Positions 27,586 through 39,000 of a stretch of 64,000 nucleotides of DNA are shown in pieces. This DNA is from Amoebophrya sp. A120. Its lineage: Eukaryota > Sar > Dinophyceae > Syndiniales > Amoebophryaceae. Location: positions 1,984,001-2,048,000 of the forward strand of contig CAJINV010000008.1 in NCBI GenBank assembly GCA_905178155.1, read 5' to 3'. Position 1 is the stretch's first letter. The number at the start of each line of letters is the position of its first letter. Under the pieces are notes generated by a model, which made no database searches, was not told the origin of the DNA, and saw nothing but the letters and a program-made list of their open reading frames with translations. A program made the position numbers and the translations under genes.

Positions 27586-29800
27586 ATGGATCCGGGTACA
27601 ACGAAACAGGAGAAGGCGGCCCGCCAGGCGGCCAGCAACCGGTCGGCCAAGAAAGACCCGCTGCGGCCCTACTACATCGCCAGCGGGGTGGTGGGCGGCA
27701 GCATCGTCCTCGCACTGCTAATGATGGTTGTCATGCCCGCAAAGAAACACGAGGATTTAGATGTGAACGACGAAAGCCTGATCTCCCACGTCAACAATAA
27801 CAACGTCGAGTGGCGGGCGCGCAGGAACCCCAGTTTTGACGGCTACACCATGAGAGACATAAAACGCTGGGGAGCTGTTGGGGTAAATTAGTGGAGGTTG
27901 TGTGGCTTTCGCTTTTAGTTTTATTTTCAATGGCTGTCGTGTGTGTGTGACGGATTGTACTGACTCGCGACGCCGGCCCTGCTCCGGCACATCGTCGATT
28001 GCTTTGTTTATTGTGCGGGCGAGACAATATATAAATATTAGTTCTGTTTCTCAAAAATGTAAAACAGGTATCGCAGGGCGGGATGATGAATAGCCAGCAG
28101 TGCAACGTGGGGCAGATTCCCAACATGCCCGAAAACTTTGATGTGCGACGGCGATGGCCCAGCTGCTACCGGAGTCGCGAAGCTGTGACGCACACGCACC
28201 AGCCCAGTGAGTCCAGTAATCAAGTCTATTTTCAGGGAAACTGCTCCTCGAGTTACGCGATTTCAACTGCGTCAACGTTGTCAAACCGGTTTTGCATCTC
28301 AGACCCGCAGATGTACGGAAACTTGACCCTCTCGCCCCAATACCTGCTTTCCTGCGACTCGCAGTTGACTCGAGGCTGTCTGGGCGGCGAAATAGACAAG
28401 GTGTACTACTACCTGGAAGGGCACGGTACATAAAGCATTTCATTTAGTTTTCATCACAAAAATATGGACGTCTCGATTTATTTTTTCATTTCGATATATT
28501 TATGTGCTGCTGTCCGTCGGCTTCGGTTGGCGCGGCCGGTTCGATGGTCAATTCATGATATGACGGGAGGGCAGGAAGTAGCCAACTATACAGCAGCAGC
28601 AGCCAGTTGCTGATATTCAACAAAATCGTGGCGAGGGGTGACTGACGTTGATATCAATGATTTCAAGAACCTCCTTCAGGTCTCGTGCACGAGAGTTGCC
28701 GCGCGTACCAGGCGAAGGACGGTAGGAAGTTGCCTTGCAACACCGAGATGACTTGCTCGGACCTATGCCGTGCAAATATGTCTGGGTCTGGAAACACGTG
28801 GCGCTGATTCGTGCAACATCAGCAACATAGATACTTTCAAGTGCGTCCAAGCATGACAAGTTTCTTCGATGTTCTCTCATGCGCAGCGTGCATTACACAC
28901 TGCGTTTCTGCATACACGATGCTCTTTTGGGTCGTGCAACACAGACTCTATGCAGTACAGCTTCAGCGTTTCCAGACCCAGTCACCTTTGCAGATGATAG
29001 GACCGGAGGCGGTACAAAAGTTCCAACACCTGCGTGATGCTGGACCGGGACCAGATGAAGGGGGAGATGCTTCTGAACGGCCCGATCGTCGGTCTCATGT
29101 ACCTGTACGACGACTTTTTCGTGTACAAATCCGGTGTGTACAGCCCATCTCTGTAAGGACTGAAAAGAGGAGCTACAGAGGGCGTCTCTGGTGCATCAGT
29201 GCGGCTTACCAGAAAGACACTGCGTGTGGTATGCATCATGCGTTGTGCAGTTCTTGTATACGTCGCCTGGAGGGCATGGGCATGAGCAATTTGTTTATCT
29301 ACACCGCTAGACTTTCTATGCGGGAGAATTTTTCAGATGCCGGCAATTATGAGTAAACGTCCACTGCCCAGGAGTTTGTCATGATATTCGTCCGAAAACA
29401 CAAAAGTAAAAGACGCCGCGACCAAAGCACAGCCACGGCTGTTTTCCATCGTTAAACACTGATGCGGCTCTCTGTAGTACCGCTTTTACTGCACACTTTG
29501 ACTGCGACTTGCATCATGGACAAGAAGGGGCAGGAGCCAATGCTGCATGCGGTGAAGATCATCGGGTGGGGCACGGAGTACGGGGACGACGAGCAGAACT
29601 ACGGGCGTAAGTCCTCCTCCACGGTGGCCAAAGCGGGCGTTCCGTACTGGCTCATAGAAAACAGCTTCGGCGCCAGCTGGGGCGTGAACGGGGTCGGGAA
29701 GGTGAAAATGCAAACCATCACTCCCGGGCCGGAGTACAACCCCATGCTCAAACGGGACGTCGTGCTGCTGGAAAAGTATTGGAGCATCACTTCATGGTGA
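27586..29800 (+). CDS. Papain-family (C1) membrane-anchored protein, Cys-to-Ser active site
   Basis: Exons 27586-27882, 28068-28425, 28680-28763, 29005-about 29152, and a last exon ending at 29800; the junction into the last exon is not resolved. An N-terminal TM segment (about 30-49) predicts a type II membrane protein. The cathepsin-B-like body shows a mature start (PENFDVRRRWP), the catalytic loop QGNCSSSYAIS, YLLSC with GCLGG, HESCRAY, NGPIVG, YKSGVY, the His motif LHAVKIIGWG and the Asn motif ENSFGASWG. In papain the loop is CGSCW; here the nucleophile position is Ser161 and Trp is Tyr162. The enzyme is therefore either inactive or a Ser-type variant, as in apicomplexan SERA proteins. 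A 51-nt in-frame GT-AG stretch (GTGACG to TTTCAG) just before the loop may be an extra intron. Confidence 0.82.
28764..28999. mobile_element. Introner element A3 (in C1 protease gene)
   Basis: 236 bp. Left end TATGCCGTGCAAATATGTC, right end CCAGACCCAGTCACC to GATGATA. Perfect TSD GGACC (28759-28763, 29000-29004). Excision joins TCSD to RRYKSS in frame. Confidence 0.92.
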
Positions 29801-32671
29801 TTGTCACGAAAACGAATCATAAACTTTTCGTGATCAGTGTGTCTCTCAGTGTTACGCTCCTTGTGCATCGATTCAGCGGAACCGAAAATCTTTCAAAAAC
29901 CATTGCACAAAGAAAAAAAAGTTTCGATTTAAAACAGCTTCGTCCTATCCGCTACCCCCTACACGGCACGCATGGAGGAGATACACGCGCAACCAGAATT
30001 CGCGAAGAAGGGCGACGAAAGGTAGCGAAAATGGCTCGAGGACACGCCGCGCCTCGAAATTCCTGGGCACAGATAGGCAAAACCAAAGATATGGACTCGC
30101 TGGCTGACTCTGTGAAGAGACGCTTAGTTGACGCCATGCAAGATACTGGATCAAGGCGCCTTTGACTGTGCGCTGCTACAAAAAGAATGTATTCACTTTA
30201 CAGCAGATCTTGGTGGCGATGCCGGCCCGTCACGGGGAGACGTGGGCTTGCGAGCTGCGCAACTGAGACGATGTTCCTAAGGTACTTGCATTCGGGCAGT
30301 GACGAGCCGTGAGAAAATAGGCACCCTACGTGAGCAAGCGTCTCTCTGGAACAGCGAGACGCGAGAGTGTGAGTGAGCGGCTATAAAACGTTCGATAAAG
30401 ACAAGGGCGGGCCGCGCGATTTAGTGTTGAAAAGCCTCGAGCGATGCGCACACCTGCGCCCCGCTGCGTCGTGCGCAGAGCCGCCCGACAAGGCTGGCAG
30501 AGCGTTGCAGATCGCCGCGACGCGGCTAACCGGTCTGGCGCTCTGCTGCCCAGCGGAGTGCTTCAGCAACCTGCTCAGTTTCGCGAGTGGATTGCAAAGA
30601 AGTTGAAAAGTAAGCGGGGCCGCGCTCCGTCCGAATGGGACGGGCGCCAAGCCCGGCGCCCCCGGGAGTGCGCGCGGCTTGGCGGCCCTGCGCGGTCCAG
30701 CGCGCCCGGGCGGCGGGGGGCGGCTTTCGACTTTACTCGGCAGGAGCGCGCCGCAGGTTTCGAAAGCGCCCGCCGCGGGGTCTGCGGCTTACCTCAATGC
30801 CCTGCTCTTGGCCACGTGGGCGCCAATACTCTGCCGGGGGGAGAGGCAGGACTTGGCGAATCTCGCGGCGGAGCACGGCGCGGAACCTCTGCGCCCGGGC
30901 CTCGCCGGCCGAGCGGCAGCCAATAGGCCGCCGCACCGCAGCGACCGGCTGGGCTTTGCGAGTGGGCGCGCGTGGCTCTTGTGCGTGGCTCCTGTGCGCG
31001 CAGCTCTCGCGCGTAGCAATGCCGGCGCGTGGCTCTTGTGCGCGCCCGGCCACTGGATGGCGCACGGCAAGGCCGCAAGTAGGCCCTTCCACCAATGCGG
31101 CCGGGGCAGGAGGGGTCTCAAGCCTTCTCTCCCCGGATGCATGCACTCACGAAGAAAGGCCAGCTGGGGCTCGGACCGTTGCGCTGCCACTTTCTCTCGC
31201 GGATTGTGGTCGAGCTGATCTGACATCGCGGGAGTCTCGCGACACCCATGGCGCGATCGTTCATCCTGAGCGTCCTGCTACGGAGGTGACACTGATGGCC
31301 TTGAGAATGGTGGGGCTGGCCTGCGACGTCGGGCTATCGCCTCTATTAGGGGTTTTGTGCTACGCAATGCGCACTGCTCTGATCTTTGTGCGGTCCGAGG
31401 GGCGTATGCTGGATTCGTCAGCCATTCACGCGGCGACGCTGCCATCAGGGAGACGTCAGTACATATGGGCCCCCGCTCGTGGTTTGCCTGAAGCCGTGGC
31501 CTTGCGGCGGGAGCGGCCGGGGGCTGCCCCACTTGGCCGATGTCGCAGACCCTTGGCGGGCGGAGGTTGTGGAGCTTGGGACGGCAGGCGGGGGGCAACA
31601 GGGCGAAGGCCATGACTTGCGCCAGGAGGGCACTGGCCGGCGGGGAGATCCCGCGGGCCCCACTCTGGGGGTGCTACGAGTGGCGTTGTACAACAGCGGG
31701 CACTTGGGCTCCTGCTTGCCAAGTCCGCGCGTGAGTTTCTTACTGGCCTGCTCTTCCCAAGGGTATAGGGAGACTGACGCCCCGGAGGACCTCGAGAAAA
31801 CCACGAAGCTCTTCCACAGTGTGAGAGCCAAGACGTTTGCTAATTATTCTGCCCAAGCCCTGGCGCGCCGGCCGCGCTTTTCCTAGGGAACTCGCCGACG
31901 ACCGATCTCCGACGAGGCGGCGGCGATAACCACTCTGACAAAGGGCGCGCAACGCTTTGCGGCACTTCGTGCGGCGCCGGGGAAAATCGGCCCCGTCGGG
32001 CCGCGAGGCCGCCCGCGCGCGGGAGGGGCGCGGCGGGGCCAGACACGGGGGGCGGCGCCCCTCGCAGTTAAATGCTCGGGCAGAACGCCCGGGCGCTGCC
32101 GCGCAACCGCCCCGGCCCTAGCTTGATCGCTTCGGCCCCTCTCGTGTTTGCATTCGGCGCGGCCTGCTCTGCCAGACCGGGGCGAATTTCCGCGCCGCCA
32201 TTTCCGCTTTGGAAAGTGTCTCGGCGTTTTGGTCGGCCCACCGTGTTTCTTCCGGCCGGCGAATAATTGCTAGTGAATTGGTGCGCGGACTTGGTGGAGA
32301 CGACGAAGTGAGCTGGAGTTTGGTCCGGTTGGTGTTCCGATGAATGTGTATACTGCTTTCAAGTGATGAAACCGTCCTAACTTGATGATGCGGCCAACCC
32401 GCTTGAAGAGAGGCACGCAGCTGAGCGAGAAGAAAACGAGCCATACTGTCTGAGCGCTGCAGCCACACCAACGACAAAAAAAATGCACTTGAGGGAGATT
32501 CGGTAAGTGTCCAGATCACGTGGACCTCTTGGCTCCTGTTGAAGCTTCTGCTCCAATACTACGAATTCACTCACATAGACTAGATACGCGGCTCGACCTC
32601 GTCTGTATAGAAAAATCCTCTCAATCATGTAGACTCCCACAGACGCGCGCGCCAGAACACCCACGAATTCG
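29801..32671. other. Gene-free GC-rich block
   Basis: From about 30.2 to 32.2 kb the sequence is markedly GC-rich and free of introner termini. Long ORFs occur in several frames at once (the longest is 30635-31615), which is expected from GC-richness; the proteins are Arg/Ala/Gly-rich with no domain. A short tandem repeat lies at 30965-31045. Could be a degenerate mobile element or a regulatory/structural region; unassigned. Confidence 0.4.
30965..31045 (+). repeat. Short imperfect tandem repeat
   Basis: GCGTGGCTCTTGTGCG occurs near the two ends of this stretch, with a close variant GTGGCTCCTGTGCGCG between. Confidence 0.6.
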
Positions 32672-35129
32672 ATGGCGCGGTCGGGCACGTGGTTCTGGCG
32701 CGTGGTAGCGGCGCTAGCGGTCGTCGCGCGCGCCAAGCGCCGGCACGAGCGACGCGACGTTGTGTCCGACATCAAGGAAGAACTCGCAGGAACACCAGAA
32801 CACGAAGAATTTCGTCCTGCAGTACCTGCGGCTCCCGCTTCTGACGTACAACACCAAGAGCAACTACATCCAAAACCACCCACAGCACCTCATCCTGGCA
32901 CGGGAACAGCAGCTACCGGATTCTCTCTGCAGAAGCTCCTTAGCCCGCAGCGCCTGCTCCCCCAAAGTCGAAAAAATAAACCTTCCTTTCTTCAGCAGTT
33001 CGTGACCGCGGCGATCGGGGGCCCAGGCGCCGCGCAAAAAGTATCCAGCACCTCTGGAGCGGATGCGGACCAAGATTCGACTGTGGAGGAGGACAGTAGC
33101 TGGACGCTTTTGAACGAGAGGGACGTCTGCCGGTGTGACCAATGCAGCGTTCTGCAGCGGTTTCCGAGCGAGGTGTTCTCCAACGTGAACCTGAAGTGCG
33201 GGCCGACGGCAGGTTCGCCAACGGGCGGCCACGAGCCGGCGTTCTTTGCCCGGGGTGCCGCCGCGGCCGCGAACACCGGTCGTGCCAGCCTCGGCCCGAG
33301 CACCGGAGGAGGGTCGTCTTTTTCCTTCCTCGCGTCGGCGTTTTCCGGCGCCTCCACGGTTGCGCGCGACTCCTCGGAGTGCCGCAGCATGAGCTCGCGG
33401 ACGGTACTGGAAACGCCGGTCGGGTCGTACGTCAACCTCCAGCGCCACTGCTTCTACGAGTGCCAACCCGCACAGGGATTCCGAGCCAGTCCGTTGAATT
33501 CAGCGGTACTGTTTATGAAGTGCTGTTTTGATCTTGCGAACGCGATGAAGTTATAGAAGTTGTTCTCTTCGTTTGACAAAAAGCTGCATGAGGAGCTCCA
33601 CCACGTGCGAAAAGGATCAGGCTTGTTTATAAACTCAAATCTATTTTCTTTGCAGTGCGTCGCGCTGACGGAGACGGAAGTTGCGACGCTGCGCCCAGGT
33701 AAGGATCCGGCTTTTCTACTTGTCGACGCGGAGGAGAGGAAGCAGGAGCAGCAGAAGATGCTTCTTCTCGCATCTTCGTCCTCGTCGCGTAAGAAAATCG
33801 CGCCGGCCGATGTGGTGGCCAACGCCAAGAAGACGGCCGCGGAGACCGGGGGCGAGTCGGAGAACGCGTTGGCAGACTCGCATGCGACGGTGAAAAAGCA
33901 CGAAGCAGGTGGGGGAGCCAACTTCGGCGAGAACGTGGCTGTCGCGTTTGCGCTACCCTGTGCAAAAGTATCGTACTCGTAGTAATTGCAGTCATGCATT
34001 ACAAATCTTTTCCGTTAGGTAAATCCGCATTATGCTGAGAAAATTTGTAATGCATTTATACGAGTGCGATACTTTTGCAATTGATATGCGCAAATGGTCC
34101 ACGAGGCGGAGGCTGCGGCCAACGAGGCCACAGAAGCCGCCGCGGAAACAACGAAGACCATGGACGCAATATGTGACGAGGTAGGAGATTTTGTTTTGTG
34201 TCTACAGGGGCACTGACGCTCGGTTTGGTCTGGTTGGATCTTTTTGATAGCCTCTCAATATGTTTTTCTGCAGGCAAATTCCACCTACGAACTCCAAGTG
34301 CGCTCGTTAGGTAAGTACTTACCGTCACTATGCATGAAGTTGTTGTCTCCTATGATTACGACTAGGCCCGCGCCGCCGCAGTTGGCAAAGGCAAAGCCCT
34401 GATCGCCAGTTTGTCGACGGAGGAGAAAGAAGCGGCAGCCAAAGCCGCTGCGTACAAGGCAAAACTGGCCAACACGCCGTCCGCAAAAGCAAAAGTGGCG
34501 ATGGACAAAGCGGCCCAGCCCTTCTTCGACCAGATGACTGGGGCGCAGGCGCGGGCACGGGACTACTCAACCCTCGCAGACCAGAAGGCGGGCAAGGCCG
34601 TCGAGCTCGAGAAGGAAGCGCGGGATCTGGAGAAAGAGGCAAATCAATTGAATAAGGACGGAGACAGGTACTCATACAGGCTCGCGTGTTGTTTCGGCAC
34701 TACGTGAATGCGCAGCTAGAACTAAGCCTACATCATGTTGGTAAAACTGCACAGCGCATGTTTGTAACTCGTGCTTCGGGATGAGAAAAGAATTCCCGGC
34801 ACTACAACGTATTGCAAGAACATCGTGTAACTAAAGAATATACAATTTTCAGGGTCGGCGCGTCGCAGACCATTGCGGTGGCCACAGAGAAGTGGGAGGA
34901 GGGGCAGCGACTGGCGAAGAAGGCTGAGGAACTCCGGACGCAGGCCAGAGATATCAACGCTTTGGTACCGCAGTACCAGCACGCCGGCACGGTGGCCGGC
35001 GCGCTGGCGGCACAAGCCGCAAACCCAGCATTCGCGGCGCCGCCGCATATTCTGCCCCCGCCGCCACCAGACCCCATGGCCAGCTGGTCGGGCCCGGATC
35101 CGATGGCGCAATTTCATCGAAGTCCATGA
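32672..35129 (+). CDS. Secreted Ala-rich coiled-coil protein, unknown
   Basis: Six exons: 32672-33505, 33656-33953, 34092-34180, 34274-34310, 34382-34667, 34853-35129; 1,821 nt, 606 aa. A basic-hydrophobic start (WFWRVVAALAVVARA) predicts a signal peptide. A Pro/Ser-rich region follows, then a Cys cluster (VCRCDQC, LKCG, ECRS, CFYEC), then long Ala/Glu/Lys-rich helices typical of coiled coil, in the third to fifth exons, and a Pro-rich end (HILPPPPPDP). Four introns look GT-AG and one is an introner. One possible GTAAGG donor at about 33700 was ignored because the frame stays open. No family recognised; likely secreted or surface-exposed, by inference. Confidence 0.65.
33954..34086. mobile_element. 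Introner element D2 (in secreted coiled-coil gene)
   Basis: 133 bp, the shortest clear element. Ends GTGCAAAAGTATCGTACTCG and GTGCGATACTTTTGCA. Perfect TSD TGCGC (33949-33953, 34087-34091). Excision joins VAFA to QMVHEAE in frame. Internally GCATTACAAAT and TTTGTAATGC form a second inverted pair. Confidence 0.92.
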
Positions 35130-36062
35130 AGCAGCTACGCATCGGCTTCGGTTCGCCCTTAAAATTACACCTGGACGTATCTACGGTTTTTTTTCCATTC
35201 CAGGACGTCCTCAACAAAACGGTATCAACGAAGATTATATGATCCGCACGCGACAGAAAAAAGCGCAAAAGTAGGCCGCCGTGAGGCCGCCGTGAGGACG
35301 AGGGGCCGTCCAGTGCCCTGCGTTCCTGGCGAAGATGCCGAATCATCTGCTCGGGGTGTTCGAGTGAAAGGCCCCTCTTTTTGGATGTCAGTTTGCTAAG
35401 AACCTGAGAGTCGAGTTCGCAAAAAGTGTCACATTTACTAGCAGAAATAGGTACGTGAACAACAATAAAGCGTAGCTGCGAACAAATTTTCTCGGCACCG
35501 TCGTGCCTGTGCGGTGCCAAACTGTTAGGATGATCCTGCTTTTCCTCACTGGTGCTTCTACTTAACACGTCGCGCCCGGGACATTTTTCACATGATTCGG
35601 ATTTCCTTTTCCATATCGACAAAGCAGGTTCTTTTATTCCGATCGTTCACCTTGGTTTTCCTACTCGGATGTTTCAAAGCAAAGACAAAGAAGGCCAGAA
35701 GCTGCTTCCTGTGACGCAGATAAAATCCACCTAGTGCTGGAGAAAGCGGGCACCAGTATTCTTTTTTACAACCACCTCCTTCAACGTTATTACGACTTTC
35801 GTATATATCAAGATGTCAATAGCAGGCTCACGAACGGCGACACTTTTTGCGGCAAACAGGCTGGTTTGCACGCCTGTCTCCCCAGACACAGCCAAGTAGT
35901 TGCCAAGCGGTGATCGCACGGCGACAAACGCCGCGGAGAAGCACACGGGGAAAGCGTGGAGTTTTCGATAGCTTGCTTCGCGGTTACTTACACACGGACA
36001 GGCGCCGCGCGGCTGGGAGCTATAGTTCTTGAGAGAGCAACATCTTCAGGAAAGAGCGCTCT
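35130..36062. other. Intergenic, no gene seen
   Basis: Spacer before the dynamin-like gene. No supported ORF. Confidence 0.5.
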
Positions 36063-39000
36063 ATGCCCGCGTCGGCGGTAGCGTCGCACTCAAGCATGCT
36101 GGGCACCAGTTCTTCGTCGTCCAGCGATGGCGTCCGCAAGGAGCTGCTGGACGTGTTGTCGGAAGTAAAAACGCGGGTGATGGACACCGTGGGCAGCGTC
36201 GATTTCCCCATGCCGCAATTTATCCTGATCGGGAAGCAAAGTGTCGGAAAATCAAGAATAATAGAAACGCTGGCGGTATGCAAGCAACTCTATAACTTTT
36301 TAAGTGTAGAAGTTTTGGCGCTAGGTCGCGAAAACAAATCTGCTTCCCTTGTCGGTTACATTGTTTGCCTTACCTGATAATGTACTGAGAATGTAACCAG
36401 TGATCATGAATGTATGAATGCTCCTCAACTTACTTCCCACGTGGTTTCAGGGCGAGACCTTCAATTTTGTCTCCGGGACGCTCGGTTCGCGGCGTCCGAC
36501 GGTGCTCGAGTTTCGCAATGTGCCCCATTCCAAGCAAAGCAAGTGGAGCGTGCTGGACAAACAAAGCAACCGGTGGCAGGAGCACCCGGTGTCCCGCGTC
36601 ATGGAGCTGCTGGGCGAGGCACACGAATCGCTGGGGGCCAGTATCAGCGACCAGCCGGTGAATGTCAAGCTCGAGTCCCCCAGCTGCGTGGACATGCAAA
36701 TCGTGGACCTGCCCGGGTTCCGCGAGTTCGCGCTGGACGAAGAAAAGCAGCGGCTCGCGGACGCGATCGAGCGCCTGTATTACAATGAAAAATGCCCCCA
36801 CCCCCGAACTTGGGAGCATTTGTATTGCGAACCTTTCCAGAGGAAGCATTCGCCCTCTTGCATCTATCAGCATCACAGACTTCCAATCGTGAATGGCAAA
36901 AATTTGTATTGCAAAAGATCCCAGCAAGAGCGGCGCTTGTCATGCAAGCGATGCGATATACGCCTAGACCCTGCATCAGAAAGATTATACCCCTTCCATG
37001 CATGGCAAAAACTTTTCATTTGGAAACTTCGCATCAGAAATTTTTGCAACTGTGGGGGCGGTGGGGGCATTTTTCACTGTAATAGCCTGGTCACCCGGTT
37101 CATGGAGGACAAGCGGAACGTGATGCTGTGCGTCGAGCAGGCGGGCGACGCGGCAAATTTGGGAACCTTGAACAAGTGCAAAAAAATCGACCCAAACTTC
37201 GACCGCACGATCCTGATACGGAACAAGCTGGACAAGTAAGTAATACTAAAAATATCCGCTGGGCGGGTCTGTAGTTGTAGTGGTGTTGCTTCATCTATTT
37301 CAACATCGAATCCTTCTTCATCACAATAAACATTGAAGCTTCATGCTGACGTTGTTGAATTTGTCGTCCTCGCCTTGAATTCTTCGTCTACAGCGACGGC
37401 GGAGCTGTACGGGCGGGTCTTGTAAATTAAGTACTCCTGGTGCCCCCACAACAGGTTCTACCGCGACCTGACCCCGGAGAACGTCAACGACTGGCTGGAG
37501 GGTTTTGGCGACCTGCCAAAAAACCTGGAAAAGTTTGCCCTCACCTGTCCGCACTGGCAGGAGGGCCTGGACCAGCCGCCAGAAGGCTTTTCCACCCTGC
37601 GCGCGAAGATGAACGACTATCCCAGAGGAAAAAGGCTATCATAGCATAACAACGTTTTATTGCAAAAATATATAAACACTTACGGATTTTTTTTTGCACC
37701 CCGTTGATCCCGAACAGCACAGCAGGGACCGCCCAGAAGAAGTTTTGCTCGGTTTTTCTTGTCTTTGCATAAGATTATAAATAGAAATGCCACACGATGT
37801 TAGGTTTTTTCTCTGGGATGAAAAGAAGGATGTGCAGATAATAAACGACCTCGGGGTCGGGGACCGGCTGAAGGAGACGGTCGGCTACGCACAGTTCGCG
37901 AAAGCGATGGAAAACCGCATTGAGGAGATGTTTGCGGACGCGATCGGCCCCGTTTTGAAGAAGCTGCGGGAAATATCCTGCGTAAAAACGTCCCCACACC
38001 AGAGTCAGGATGGGGATTTTGCAACACAAGCCTAGGAGTTTTGTGAGTCACGCATGACAAGTTGCACTCCGCAGTGTAGTGCAGGTTAGCAAGTGCAGCC
38101 GCATCACATGTTCATCTGCTCATCCTGTTCACAGCGTCACAAATTCCAAAACACGATTGGCAATGGCTCTCATGGGGATGCGCATTACAAGTCTTTCTGT
38201 CTTTGCAAATCTGCATTACAGCTCTGGCGTGGGGACGTTTTTACCCAGGATAGGAAATGAAGGACAGCATACAGGAGAAGAAATCTAACATGGAAGAGGA
38301 AATCTCGCACACCAACCCCAGCCAAATCTTGAACAGCGTGCGCGAGGCGGGGATGAGCTTCGGCCACGCGTTGAACCACGTGATGGAAGGGTATGTGCGG
38401 AGCGACATGGGCCGAATAACCTTGGAGGAGGAGCTGCGGCAGTTCCACGCAAGCTACAACAGGAACGGAGGTAAGACAGTAGGAGCGCTGTTGAAAAAAA
38501 ATTTGTCGCGGTCGTATGTGTTGGTCCACCTTAGTTTGATGCCTTGACTCGTCTCAGGATCATCTCAGCTGGCATTTGTAAAGAACGAGCCGCTTCTAAC
38601 TTCGTGGCAGAGGACCCCACGAATTTAATACAATCGACATGTAGTCAAGAAACCACAACATCATTTTTATCAGCTGACAAGGACTTCGCGCTGCTTCCCT
38701 CCGAAGACTTTCAGAACATAGACGACTACATCACGTGTTTGCGCGAAGAGCTAAAAGTTCCCGCTATGGACGTGGAGATCAACGGCGGGGCGCAGTTTCG
38801 ACGCCTCATGTTCGAGGTCGAAGTTTTCTGCAGGTAGAGCGAGATTACTGTTGTTCGGGCCTACTTCTTGTCCCCGCGGGACAGATTTTTAATGAAAACG
38901 ACCCAGAACAATTGACTGGAGGTGCAAATACAACTATTGTTCTGGCCAGGAAGAAGTAGAAGCAAATAAGACAATAAAATACGGTTTTTTGTTCATCGGG

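Noticed and set aside
30635-31615. 326-codon plus-strand ORF in the GC-rich block
   Set aside because: Several long overlapping ORFs in other frames, Arg/Ala/Gly-rich, no domain; expected from GC content.
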